A stretch of DNA of 64,000 nucleotides from JAFDXJ01 sp038257845. GTDB lineage: Bacteria; Bacteroidota; Bacteroidia; Chitinophagales; Chitinophagaceae. Positions 36,115 through 43,804 of this stretch are shown here, in pieces. The stretch covers positions 124,001 through 188,000 of the forward strand of contig JBBSQL010000002.1 in the NCBI GenBank assembly GCA_038257845.1. Direction: 5' to 3'. A program made the position numbers and the translations under genes. Positions within the stretch are counted from its first letter, which is position 1; every line of letters starts with the position of its first letter. The notes below the pieces were generated by a model, which worked only from the letters and a program-made list of their open reading frames with translations, made no database searches and was not told the origin of the DNA.

Positions 36115-37163
36115 AACAAGCCAACAACAAATCAATTTTATTATTAGGCTTATTTGTAGATAAGAATAATCCTAAAAAAAATATACGAACTGCGACAGAT
36201 CGCATTGCGGAAATGCTGGTAAAAAATAATTTGCCTGTTATTACATCTTCTGTGAAAAGCGGAAGGGTAGCAAGATTGATGGACAATCTTTCTGTAATTC
36301 ATAAAAACAAAAAAAAGTATGATTTAGCCATCGTGCCATTGTATGGTACGCGGCCAGCTTTTTTGTGGCAGGAAATCATAAGCAGGGCAATTAAATTCTT
36401 CGATAAAAAATTAATCCTGACAATTGATGGCGGTTCTATTCCTGAAAGAATGGAAAATGATCCCAAACGTTTTTTAAAAGCAATGAAACGCGCAGATACA
36501 ATCGTTTGTCCTTCCGCATTTTTTTATAATTATTTGGAGAAGTATAATTTGAAAAGGGTTCAAATTGAAAATGCAGTGAATTTAAATGAATATACATTTA
36601 CAAATAAAAAAACATTTCGCCCTAAGATCCTCTGGATGCGGGCATTTGAAGCGACCTACAATCCGTTCATGGCGGTGGAACTTGCAAAAATTTTAAACCA
36701 GCAATACCCGGATTTTCAAATGGTCATGGCCGGGCCGGATAATGGCATGCTTGCTGAAACGAAAAAAATGGTGCAGGATGCAGGGCTTGCTGATAAAATA
36801 TTTTTCCCCGGATATATCAATTTGGATGAAAAAAAAATGTATGCGGTGAAATATGATTTTTATATCTGTACAAATATTATTGACAATGCACCTGTTTCTT
36901 TAATTGAATTTATGGCCATGGGATTACCGGTTATTTCCACGAGCGTAGGTGGAATTCCGAATATCATTGAAGATGGAAAAAATGGAATGCTCGTTGAAAT
37001 AAATGATGCGCATGCGATGGCTGAAAAAATTATTTCTATCATCAATGATCCAATAACAGGAAGCAGGATTGCTGAAAATGCATTTGCTTATTCAAGAAAA
37101 TATGGAGAAGATATTGTGCTGGAAAAATGGGAAAAATTATTAGAAAATTTGAACAATGAATGA
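36111..37163 (+). CDS. Glycosyltransferase family 4 (DX7E variant)
   Basis: A 350-residue GT4 with WMRAFEATYNPFMAVELAK in the phosphate-binding region, VMAGPDNGM, and SVGGIPNIIEDGKNGMLV. The site of the first Glu of the EX7E motif is Asp (DNAPVSLIE). The start is a TTG (36111) overlapping the GNAT stop; no ATG fits. Its 3' end overlaps the aminotransferase by 8 bp. Together with the following genes it resembles the first transferase after an initiating sugar-1-phosphate transferase. Confidence 0.85.
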   Translation: MKQANNKSILLLGLFVDKNNPKKNIRTATDRIAEMLVKNNLPVITSSVKSGRVARLMDNLSVIHKNKKKYDLAIVPLYGTRPAFLWQEIISRAIKFFDKKLILTIDGGSIPERMENDPKRFLKAMKRADTIVCPSAFFYNYLEKYNLKRVQIENAVNLNEYTFTNKKTFRPKILWMRAFEATYNPFMAVELAKILNQQYPDFQMVMAGPDNGMLAETKKMVQDAGLADKIFFPGYINLDEKKMYAVKYDFYICTNIIDNAPVSLIEFMAMGLPVISTSVGGIPNIIEDGKNGMLVEINDAHAMAEKIISIINDPITGSRIAENAFAYSRKYGEDIVLEKWEKLLENLNNE

Positions 37164-38388
37164 ACCGGTAAAAATTCCTTTTTCACCACCGTACATTGAT
37201 GAAGATGTGATCAATGAAGTTGCGGAAACACTGCGCAGCGGCTGGATAACGACAGGCCCAAAAGTCAAAGAACTGGAAATTTTTATGGCTTCCTATACAT
37301 GCGTGGAACATGCACTGGCTGTAAATTCAGCGACATCTGCATTGATGCTTTGTCTTCATTGGTATGGCATTGGCAAAGGTGATGAAGTGATCATCCCGGC
37401 ATACACGTATTGCGCTACTGCGTTGGCCGTGATGCATGTTGGTGCAACGCCTGTAATGGTGGATGTGCAGGATGATTTTACAATTTCCCCGGAAAAAATC
37501 CGCGCAGCAATCACGGATAAAACAAAAGCGATTATTGCGGTGGACATAGCAGGCTGGCCCTGTGATTATGATGAAATAAATGCTTTAATCCTGGAAGAAA
37601 AGAATACAGAAAGATTTAAACCGTGCAATGAAGTTCAACGCAAACTTGGCAGGATATTTTTATTGTCGGATGCTGCGCATGCCATGGGTGCAACCTATAA
37701 AAATAAATCTATTGGCAAGTGTGCAGACATGTCCATTTTTTCTTTACACGCAGTGAAAAATGTGACCAGCGCAGAAGGTGGTGTCATTTGTTTAAACATG
37801 CCCAAACCCTTTGATAATGCGGCTTTATATTCAACACTGCGGTTATGGAGCCTGAATGGTCAAACGAAGGATGCATTTTCCAAATCAACTGCCGGTGGCT
37901 GGCGATATGATATTATTTACCCGGGGTTTAAAATAAATTTACCGGATGTGTTGGCCGCAATAGCATTGGCACAGCTAAAAAAATATGATACTTTTTTATT
38001 TAAAGAAAGAAAAAGGGTTTATGATTTTTACACATCTTTTTTCCAGGGAAATACATTATTTATTTTGCCTCCATTTTACGACAAGAAAAAAAAATCTTCC
38101 TGCCATTTGTTTCCACTACGAATAAAAGATTTTACAGAAGATATGCGTGCAAAAGCAATTGATAAAATTGCCGAAAAAAATGTTTCCGTGAATGTTCATT
38201 TTGTTCCCCTGCCCATGCTTGCAATTTTTAAAGATGCAGGTTTTGATATCAAAAATTTTCCAAAATCGTATGCCTTATTTGCCAATGAAATTTCACTGCC
38301 CATTTACCCACAATTAACTGATACACTTTGTTTGCGTATATGCAACACGGTTGTCCAGGCGGTTGAAGAAATGCTGCATGATAGATAA
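37156..38388 (+). CDS. DegT/DnrJ/EryC1/StrS aminotransferase (PglE/LegC-type)
   Basis: A 410-residue PLP enzyme with SDAAHAMGA (Asp172) and SLHAVKNVTSAEGG (Lys201), the form FHAVKN-T-AEGG found in UDP-4-keto-sugar aminotransferases. It probably makes a 4-amino sugar from the product of the dehydratase encoded at 39020. Only distantly like the FdtB-type protein at 18692 (SFYPGKNLG). It overlaps the previous and next genes. Confidence 0.88.
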   Translation: MNEPVKIPFSPPYIDEDVINEVAETLRSGWITTGPKVKELEIFMASYTCVEHALAVNSATSALMLCLHWYGIGKGDEVIIPAYTYCATALAVMHVGATPVMVDVQDDFTISPEKIRAAITDKTKAIIAVDIAGWPCDYDEINALILEEKNTERFKPCNEVQRKLGRIFLLSDAAHAMGATYKNKSIGKCADMSIFSLHAVKNVTSAEGGVICLNMPKPFDNAALYSTLRLWSLNGQTKDAFSKSTAGGWRYDIIYPGFKINLPDVLAAIALAQLKKYDTFLFKERKRVYDFYTSFFQGNTLFILPPFYDKKKKSSCHLFPLRIKDFTEDMRAKAIDKIAEKNVSVNVHFVPLPMLAIFKDAGFDIKNFPKSYALFANEISLPIYPQLTDTLCLRICNTVVQAVEEMLHDR

Positions 38389-38977
38389 GATTCGCTTTTT
38401 TGATATCCTTATTTCCCTGTTACTTTTAGTGATACTGTCACCCTTATTCCTGATCATTTATATCATGGTAAAATTGGATACAAAAGGCCCTGCGATTTTC
38501 AGGCAGGAAAGAGTTGGCTTAAAAAATAAAAATTTCATGCTGTATAAATTCCGCAGCATGCGGCAAAATACGCAGGGAAAAAGTTCACTTACACTGGGTA
38601 ATCACGACGACCGCATAACAGGAACCGGAAAGTTTTTACGTAAATGGAAACTGGATGAATTGCCACAATTATGGAATGTTCTGAAAGGAGATATGAGCAT
38701 GGTTGGGCCCAGGCCGGAGTTACGTAAATATGTAAACTATTATACGCCGGTTGAAATGGACATTTTAAATATAAAGCCCGGTATCACGGATATGGCATCA
38801 TTAAAGTACCGGGATGAATCCGCCATTTTAGGCGCTCAGGCTGAACCTGAGACTTATTATATTGAAGAAATTTTACCTGCGAAAATTAAATTAAACAAAA
38901 TCTATTTTGAAAAAAAAAGTTTAAAAAATTACTTTCAAATACTTTTTAACACTATCTTGTCAATTATAAAAGAATAA
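38378..38977 (+). CDS. Undecaprenyl-phosphate sugar-1-phosphate transferase (PglC/WcaJ-type core)
   Basis: A 199-residue monotopic phosphoglycosyl transferase that starts glycan assembly on the lipid carrier at the inner membrane. One N-terminal membrane segment ILISLLLLVILSPLFLIIYIM is followed by GPAIFRQERVGLKNKNF, YKFRSMR, LDELPQLWNVLKGDMSMVGPRPEL and a GITD-type segment, the complete conserved core. The ATG at 38378 overlaps the aminotransferase end by 11 bp. Size equals the short PglC-like class, without the extra four membrane helices of WcaJ. Confidence 0.92.
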   Translation: MIDKIRFFDILISLLLLVILSPLFLIIYIMVKLDTKGPAIFRQERVGLKNKNFMLYKFRSMRQNTQGKSSLTLGNHDDRITGTGKFLRKWKLDELPQLWNVLKGDMSMVGPRPELRKYVNYYTPVEMDILNIKPGITDMASLKYRDESAILGAQAEPETYYIEEILPAKIKLNKIYFEKKSLKNYFQILFNTILSIIKE

Positions 38978-39019
38978 CCAACACTTTAATAAAAGAATTA
39001 AACCCCAAGCCTTAGAAAA

Positions 39020-40999
39020 TTGAAAGATATCAGAAGCTTTTTAATCCGTATGCGAATCCTTCCAAAATGGGCGATTTTCATTTTGGATTTGGGCATCTGC
39101 GTTTTTTCTTTTGTCATTGCCAACCTCTTATTGAGTAATTTTGATATTGTATTTATTAATAACCAGGATCTTTGGCAGGGCATCTGGGTGGTACTTATTT
39201 CAAGCGCCATTTTCTTTAGTATTTTTAAAACGTATGATGGCATAATACGTTTTTCAGAAACGCGTGAAATACTTAGAATTGTTTATGCTTTATTACTTTC
39301 AGTGATCATTTTACTTGCCATAAATTTTGTCCTTAGCCTATTTTTTGTCAAAACTTTTATTCCCAATTCTTCATTACTCGTATATTTTTTTATAGCCTCA
39401 TTCAGCATTTCAGCATATCGTTTATTGATTAAAAATGTTTATAAAAGTGGTTATGGAATTGCAAGAGAAGAAGTATTGATCTTTGGTGGTGCGGAAAATG
39501 CAGACCTTCTTCGAAATACCATTGAAACTATTTCTGAAACTGCTTATAAAGTAGTTGCATTTTTACATGATGAAGAACGGTTTATTGGAAAATCTGTTGA
39601 TAATATCCGGATTATGTCTTATCAAAATATTATTTCACTTTTGGAATCAAGACCTATCCGGATTTTATTTATAGTTAAAGAAAACACGGATCCTGTTATT
39701 GCGAATTTCCTGGTGGAGAAATGCCTGGAAAAGCAGGTGAAGGTGAAAAATATACCTTCTCCAAAAACCTGGATGCATGGACATCTTTCAAAGGAACAAA
39801 TTAAAGAAGTGAAGATCGAGGATTTGTTGGGCAGGCCTTCGATCCAGCTTTTAAATAAGCATGTCATTGAATTATTAAAAGGGAAGCGCATCCTGATAAC
39901 CGGTGCTGCCGGTTCTATCGGCAGCGAACTGGCCATGCAGGTGGCAGAAATGTCTCCTGGATCATTAATTCTTTGCGACCAACTGGAAACAGGATTGTAT
40001 TCTGTAGAATATGACTTGCAGCAAAAATTTCAAAATAGTGACAAACTGAAAATCGTTTTATGTGATATAAAGGACAGGAATGCGGTGGAGCAAATCTTTA
40101 TTCAGCATGCACCCCAGGTGGTTTTTCATGCCGCCGCATACAAGCATGTACCGATTATGGAAAGTCATCCCTCAGAAGCCATCAGAAATAATGTTATGGG
40201 CACGATGGTGTTGTCTGATCTTGCAGAATATTATGGGGTTGAAAGATTTTTATTTGTGTCCACAGACAAAGCGATTAATCCTTCAAACATTATGGGCGCA
40301 TCCAAAAGAATTGCTGAGATGTATTGCCATGCACTTCATTATGGGTATAGCAATTTTTTTCAAAGTAATTATACTTCCAAAATTTATCACCTGGATAAAG
40401 GCAGCGCCAATAAGATTAAATTTATCACTACCCGGTTTGGAAATGTGCTTGGCTCTAATGGTTCAGTCATTCCACGCTTTAAACAACAAATTAAAAATGG
40501 CGGACCCGTAACGGTGACACACCCTGAAGTGATTCGTTATTTTATGACCATCCAGGAAGCCTGTTCCCTGGTGCTGGAAGCCATGACAATGGGTAATGGC
40601 GGGGAAGTATTTCTGTTCGATATGGGAGAACCGGTAAAGATTGCTGAGCTTGCAGAAAAAATGATCCGGCTTGCCGGCCATGAACCCGGGAAACAAATTG
40701 AAATCAAATATACAGGCCTCAGACCCGGTGAAAAACTGTATGAAGAACTGCTGATTAAGGAAGAAGAAGTCCTGGAAACACATCATAAAAAAATACTCAT
40801 CAGTAAAGTTCAATCACAGGATTATGAGTTATTTGCATCCCGACTCAAAGAGTTGATGTATCATGCGGCTAAGAATGATGATGTGGCAGTGGTGAAACTA
40901 ATGAAACAGATCGTACCTGAGTATAAAAGCAATAATTCTGTTTATACGATGTATGATTCCTCGCTTCCAGGAGAAAATTCATTACCTTCGGCGCTTTGA
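39020..40999 (+). CDS. Membrane-bound nucleotide-sugar 4,6-dehydratase (CapD/PglF/WbpM family)
   Basis: A 659-residue protein. Residues about 17-140 hold four membrane helices and the next about 150 a CoA-binding-like domain. The SDR dehydratase domain starts with ITGAAGSIGSE (GAAGSIG 295-301), AAYKHVPIMESHP follows at 372-384, and the catalytic segment STDKAINPSNIMGASKR (414-430) has Met425 and Lys429 in place of YxxxK, as in PglF and WbpM. It should convert UDP-GlcNAc to the 4-keto-6-deoxy sugar. The start is a TTG at 39020. A 42-bp gap separates it from the transferase gene. Confidence 0.92.
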   Translation: MKDIRSFLIRMRILPKWAIFILDLGICVFSFVIANLLLSNFDIVFINNQDLWQGIWVVLISSAIFFSIFKTYDGIIRFSETREILRIVYALLLSVIILLAINFVLSLFFVKTFIPNSSLLVYFFIASFSISAYRLLIKNVYKSGYGIAREEVLIFGGAENADLLRNTIETISETAYKVVAFLHDEERFIGKSVDNIRIMSYQNIISLLESRPIRILFIVKENTDPVIANFLVEKCLEKQVKVKNIPSPKTWMHGHLSKEQIKEVKIEDLLGRPSIQLLNKHVIELLKGKRILITGAAGSIGSELAMQVAEMSPGSLILCDQLETGLYSVEYDLQQKFQNSDKLKIVLCDIKDRNAVEQIFIQHAPQVVFHAAAYKHVPIMESHPSEAIRNNVMGTMVLSDLAEYYGVERFLFVSTDKAINPSNIMGASKRIAEMYCHALHYGYSNFFQSNYTSKIYHLDKGSANKIKFITTRFGNVLGSNGSVIPRFKQQIKNGGPVTVTHPEVIRYFMTIQEACSLVLEAMTMGNGGEVFLFDMGEPVKIAELAEKMIRLAGHEPGKQIEIKYTGLRPGEKLYEELLIKEEEVLETHHKKILISKVQSQDYELFASRLKELMYHAAKNDDVAVVKLMKQIVPEYKSNNSVYTMYDSSLPGENSLPSAL

Positions 41000-41014
41000 A
41001 AATAGCCCTTGAAA

Positions 41015-41755
41015 ATGCTGAACTTATTTAAGCGTAAATCCGCTTTACCCGATCTTTCTTTTATAGGTGTGGATATGCATTCACATTTATTACCCGGCCT
41101 TGACGATGGCTTGAAAACGCCAGAAGAATCAATTGATTTCATTCGGTCATTACGTGATTTGGGTTATCATAAACTCATTTGCACACCTCATATCCTGGCT
41201 GAAGTTTATCCCAATACACCAGCCACCATTTTGCCCAAACTTGATTTAATACGCAAGGAATTAGCTGCACAAAATTTGGATATACAAATAGAAGCTGCTG
41301 CAGAATATATGGTGGACGTAGATATGGAAAAATTAGTGGACAATGATAAACCATTACTCACATTTGGCGACAAACATATCCTCATAGAAATGTCTTATAT
41401 AGCGCCATCTACGAATATTGAGCCCCTGATTTTTAAATTAAGAATGAAAGGCTACCAGCCGATCCTGGCGCACCCGGAACGATATAATTATTATCATAAC
41501 AATTTCGGAATGTATGAGCGCTTTGCAGACCTGGGTTGCCTTTTACAGGTTAATTTACTTTCACTGCTTGGCTATTATGGAAAGTCTGTAAAAAAAGTAG
41601 CTGATCGGATTTTAGAACAAAAAATGGTTGACCTGCTCGGAACTGATATGCACCATGGTGCCCACCTTGAGGGATTAAGGGAACTCGCTTCAAAGAAAAG
41701 TTTTTATACTTCACTGGAGAATTGCAATATTAAAAACAAAGAATTGTTTAGCTAA
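41015..41755 (+). CDS. CpsB/YwqE-type protein-tyrosine phosphatase, PHP domain
   Basis: A 246-residue PHP-family metallophosphatase. DMHSHLLPGLDDG near residue 21 has the metal-binding His pair; HILIEMS, LAHPERY and TDMHHGAHLEG hold later ligands. Such enzymes dephosphorylate tyrosine kinases that steer polysaccharide export. No kinase or outer-membrane export gene is in this window. ATG 41015 is preferred over TTG 41009. The last 22 bp are part of a duplication that continues downstream. Confidence 0.9.
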   Translation: MLNLFKRKSALPDLSFIGVDMHSHLLPGLDDGLKTPEESIDFIRSLRDLGYHKLICTPHILAEVYPNTPATILPKLDLIRKELAAQNLDIQIEAAAEYMVDVDMEKLVDNDKPLLTFGDKHILIEMSYIAPSTNIEPLIFKLRMKGYQPILAHPERYNYYHNNFGMYERFADLGCLLQVNLLSLLGYYGKSVKKVADRILEQKMVDLLGTDMHHGAHLEGLRELASKKSFYTSLENCNIKNKELFS

Positions 41756-41924
41756 GCTGTATTATTGCTATACGCTTTTAGCCGCTCGTCTGGAGACAAG
41801 TCTGCGGCGAAATTCTACTTCACGAAACCCATATTTTCTTATGGGAAATCCCCTTTATTTTAAAAATGATATGGACTGCCACCCGGAATATTGAAAGGGT
41901 ATAGTCATATTAATTTCAGATTTT
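41734..41924 (+). repeat. Direct repeat, copy A (about 191 bp, offset 451 bp from copy B)
   Basis: Begins in the last codons of the phosphatase gene and runs on into non-coding DNA. Copy B at 42185-42375 matches it nearly throughout at a fixed distance of 451 bases. It holds the GC-rich hairpin (41781-41809), the short stem CCCATA...TATGGG (41828-41845), and an antisense stretch identical in layout to the end of the lipoprotein gene. The whole gap 41756-42306 contains no intact gene. Confidence 0.9.
41856..41924 (-). pseudogene. Fossil 3' end of a second copy of the LEA-type lipoprotein gene
   Basis: Read on the minus strand, the last 22 codons give K-S-E-I-N-M-T-I-P-F-Q-Y-S-G-W-Q-S-I-S-F-L-K and then TAA, against the live gene's KSGINMTMPFHYSGRQSISF ending LK. 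Eighteen of 22 residues agree and the stop is kept. Nothing of the gene upstream (41925 and beyond) is recognisable, so only the tail survives. Confidence 0.8.
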
Positions 41925-41967
41925 CATAGTCGGAGCATCTTTTTTTGTAAATTGATTTTTATAAAAG

Positions 41968-41998
41968 CTGCCGCCGCCTTGTCTCCCGACAAGCGGCT
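41968..41998 (-). repeat. Inverted copy of the GC-rich hairpin
   Basis: The stretch around GCCTTGTCTCCCGACAAGCG is the reverse complement of the hairpin at 42108-42136. It is the only one of four copies in the opposite orientation. The others are at 41781-41809, 42108-42136 and 42232-42260. Each can fold with a GCCGC/GCGGC outer stem and a TGTC/GACA-type inner stem around a short loop. Confidence 0.85.
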
Positions 41999-42021
41999 TG
42001 AAAATTCCCGTGATTAAAAGG

Positions 42022-42136
42022 AAAAGTTTTTATATTTCACTGAAGAATCGCAATATTTAAAAACAAGGAATTATTTAGCTAAGCTATATAATTTTTATGT
42101 GCTTTTGGCCGCTTGTCGGGAGACAAGGCGGCGGCG
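42022..42136 (+). repeat. Partial third copy with fossil 3' end of the phosphatase gene plus hairpin
   Basis: This stretch matches 41696-41809, from inside the phosphatase coding end through its hairpin, at an offset of 326-327 bases. Codons 42024-42082 still read S-F-Y-I-S-L-K-N-R-N-I, then one extra T, then K-N-K-E-L-F-S and TAA, against SFYTSLENCNIKNKELFS in the live gene. The hairpin follows at 42108-42136. Confidence 0.85.
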
Positions 42137-42184
42137 ATCAACATGATTGAATAAAGCCAGGCAATCTGCTGTCTTTAATTTTAG

Positions 42185-42375
42185 AAACAAGGAATTGTTT
42201 AACTAAGCTGTATTATTACTATGCGCTTTTAGCCGCTCGTCTGGAGACAAGTCTGCGGCGAAATTCTGCTCCACGAATCCCATATTTTCTTATGGGAATT
42301 TCCCCTTTATTTTAAAAATGAAATTGACTGCCGCCCGGAATAATGGAAGGGCATAGTCATGTTAATTCCTGATTT
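42185..42375 (+). repeat. Direct repeat, copy B (overlaps the lipoprotein gene 3' end)
   Basis: Partner of copy A. Its right part (42307-42375) is the true 3' end of the minus-strand lipoprotein gene, its left part resembles the stop-codon region of the phosphatase gene, and the hairpin is at 42232-42260. Together the copies suggest a unit made of both gene ends was duplicated and then decayed. Confidence 0.9.
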
Positions 42376-42753
42376 ACCAAGCCTGATCGTACCCTTTACT
42401 TCGAGTAAAACATCCGGGGAAAAAAGGCTGACCAGGGAATTCTTTATTAAATTCTTCATATCAACGGCCATTTTGGACGGCACATAAAATTCTGACCTTT
42501 TGGCGATATACATATTCGTGTCCAGTACATAATGGCCTACAAAACTCTGGTTGAGATATACATCGCAATTGATATTCTTCAGGTCAACTCCAAAATTATT
42601 CGGGTTGAAGTACACCAGGTCTATTTTGACGATAGAAGTGGTAAAGCCGGCACTGTCAATCCGAAAGTTTTTTAAATCCCTGTATTCGAATGCCTGGGGC
42701 TTTCCACAAGCCAGTAAAATAAAAAAGCAGGGAAATATCCACCAATTTTTCAT
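42307..42753 (-). CDS. LEA type 2 family lipoprotein
   Basis: A 148-residue secreted lipoprotein. The signal peptide MKNWWIFPCFFILLACGK ends in a lipobox with Cys16, so the mature protein is anchored to a membrane by lipid. The rest is an LEA14/WHy-type beta domain with VYFNPNNFGVDLKNINCDVY, a usual N-P-N turn, and FYVPSKMAVDM. Family members are widespread in Bacteroidota; function is unclear (possible stress or envelope role). It converges on the polysaccharide locus, and its tail lies in a duplicated segment. A gap of 283 bp upstream, very AT-rich, holds nothing that I recognise. Confidence 0.8.
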   Translation of the reverse strand: MKNWWIFPCFFILLACGKPQAFEYRDLKNFRIDSAGFTTSIVKIDLVYFNPNNFGVDLKNINCDVYLNQSFVGHYVLDTNMYIAKRSEFYVPSKMAVDMKNLIKNSLVSLFSPDVLLEVKGTIRLGKSGINMTMPFHYSGRQSISFLK

Positions 42754-43036
42754 CTGGTTATTTTTAGCGAAAGTAGGGTAGGTTTTTTAAAAATGAAAAA
42801 TCTTTTTCATAAAAAACACGTATTTTTATATGCTACTGATCTTAGGAATTAAAGAAGCAGCAGGTAAATAGTTTAGACTACAAACTTTACTTTTAAATAA
42901 AATCTATAAATATTTGATAATTATATGTTTATAAGTGTTTATTAAAAATTAAATTTGTGTATATGGTTTAAAATTGCCTAAATTTACGTATATTCTTAAA
43001 AAATTTTGAATGCAAAAAAAAATTATATAATTATTT

Positions 43037-43657
43037 ATGTTAATTATTGATAATCAATATTTTCCAACAATTAATTACTATTATACTTTATTAAATAATT
43101 CAAATATTAATATTGTTGAATATGAAAATTTCAAAAAATCCACTTTTCGCAATCGTTGTATCATTGCCGGTAGCAATGGGCCCATAACTTTATCGGTTCC
43201 GCTAAAAAGTGGCCGGAACCAAAAAACTTTATTCAGGTCTGTTGAAATCAGTTACACAGAAGATTGGCAAACCCGTCATTGGAGATCCTTACTTGCCTGC
43301 TACAGCCGGTCACCATTTTTTGAATATTATCAGCTCAGTTTACATGGCCTGTTTTGTTTAAAAGAAAATTACCTGTTTGATTACAATTTACATGTCCAGG
43401 AAAAACTTGCCTCCATCCTCAAAATAGATTTACCTGCATGTTGTACTGTCAGGCCTCAACCGGGAGATGTATTTACAGACCTCCGGGATCTTTATACACC
43501 TCAAAATTTTATGGAAGCCAAAATACCTGCTACCTATCTCCAGGTTTTTGGGGAGAAGACAGGATTTATTCCAAACCTCAGTATTTTGGATCTCATCTGT
43601 AATCTTGGTCCGGAAGCAGTAAATTATTTGAAAAGTGAAAATTTAAAAACATCTTGA
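43037..43657 (+). CDS. WbqC-family protein
   Basis: A 206-residue protein of the WbqC-like family, found in polysaccharide loci and, in Bacteroidota, as a stand-alone gene. Typical segments are DNQYFPTINYYYTLLN at the start, FRNRCIIAGSNGPITLSVPL, WQTRHWRSLLACYSRSPFFEYY and the aromatic LFCLKENYLFDYNL. The biochemical role is not established; a link to surface glycan synthesis is only known by association. The promoter region upstream is AT-rich; the start ATG at 43037 is preceded by no ribosome-binding site. Confidence 0.87.
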   Translation: MLIIDNQYFPTINYYYTLLNNSNINIVEYENFKKSTFRNRCIIAGSNGPITLSVPLKSGRNQKTLFRSVEISYTEDWQTRHWRSLLACYSRSPFFEYYQLSLHGLFCLKENYLFDYNLHVQEKLASILKIDLPACCTVRPQPGDVFTDLRDLYTPQNFMEAKIPATYLQVFGEKTGFIPNLSILDLICNLGPEAVNYLKSENLKTS

Positions 43658-43804
43658 AATAAAGTATAAAAATCGTTTTGAAAGAAATTTCACCTGTAGA
43701 TTTGCGGCTTTAAAGGATAAGCCTTGTACCCTGCAATATTGTTTGCATTTAAACGTATAGAAAAGTACACAGGTTGCAGAACTGCGAATACAAGAAATTG
43801 AGAA

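Noticed and set aside
37156..38388. Duplicate of the FdtB-type aminotransferase at 18692
   Set aside because: The lysine regions differ (SLHAVKN versus SFYPGKN), so the proteins belong to different branches and serve different sugars.
1..41755. Sialyltransferase for the nonulosonic acid
   Set aside because: No product shows GT29, GT42, GT52 or GT80-type motifs that I could recognise; the transferase for this sugar remains unassigned.
41781..41809. GC-rich hairpin read as an ordinary terminator of the phosphatase gene
   Set aside because: It lacks a T run, is present four times including once inverted, and lies inside a duplicated block. A terminator role is possible but does not explain the repeats.
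42754..43036. Small gene or RNA in the 283-bp gap upstream of the WbqC gene
   Set aside because: The stretch is very AT-rich with no open frame of note; only a weak promoter-like TAAATTTA at the right end is visible.
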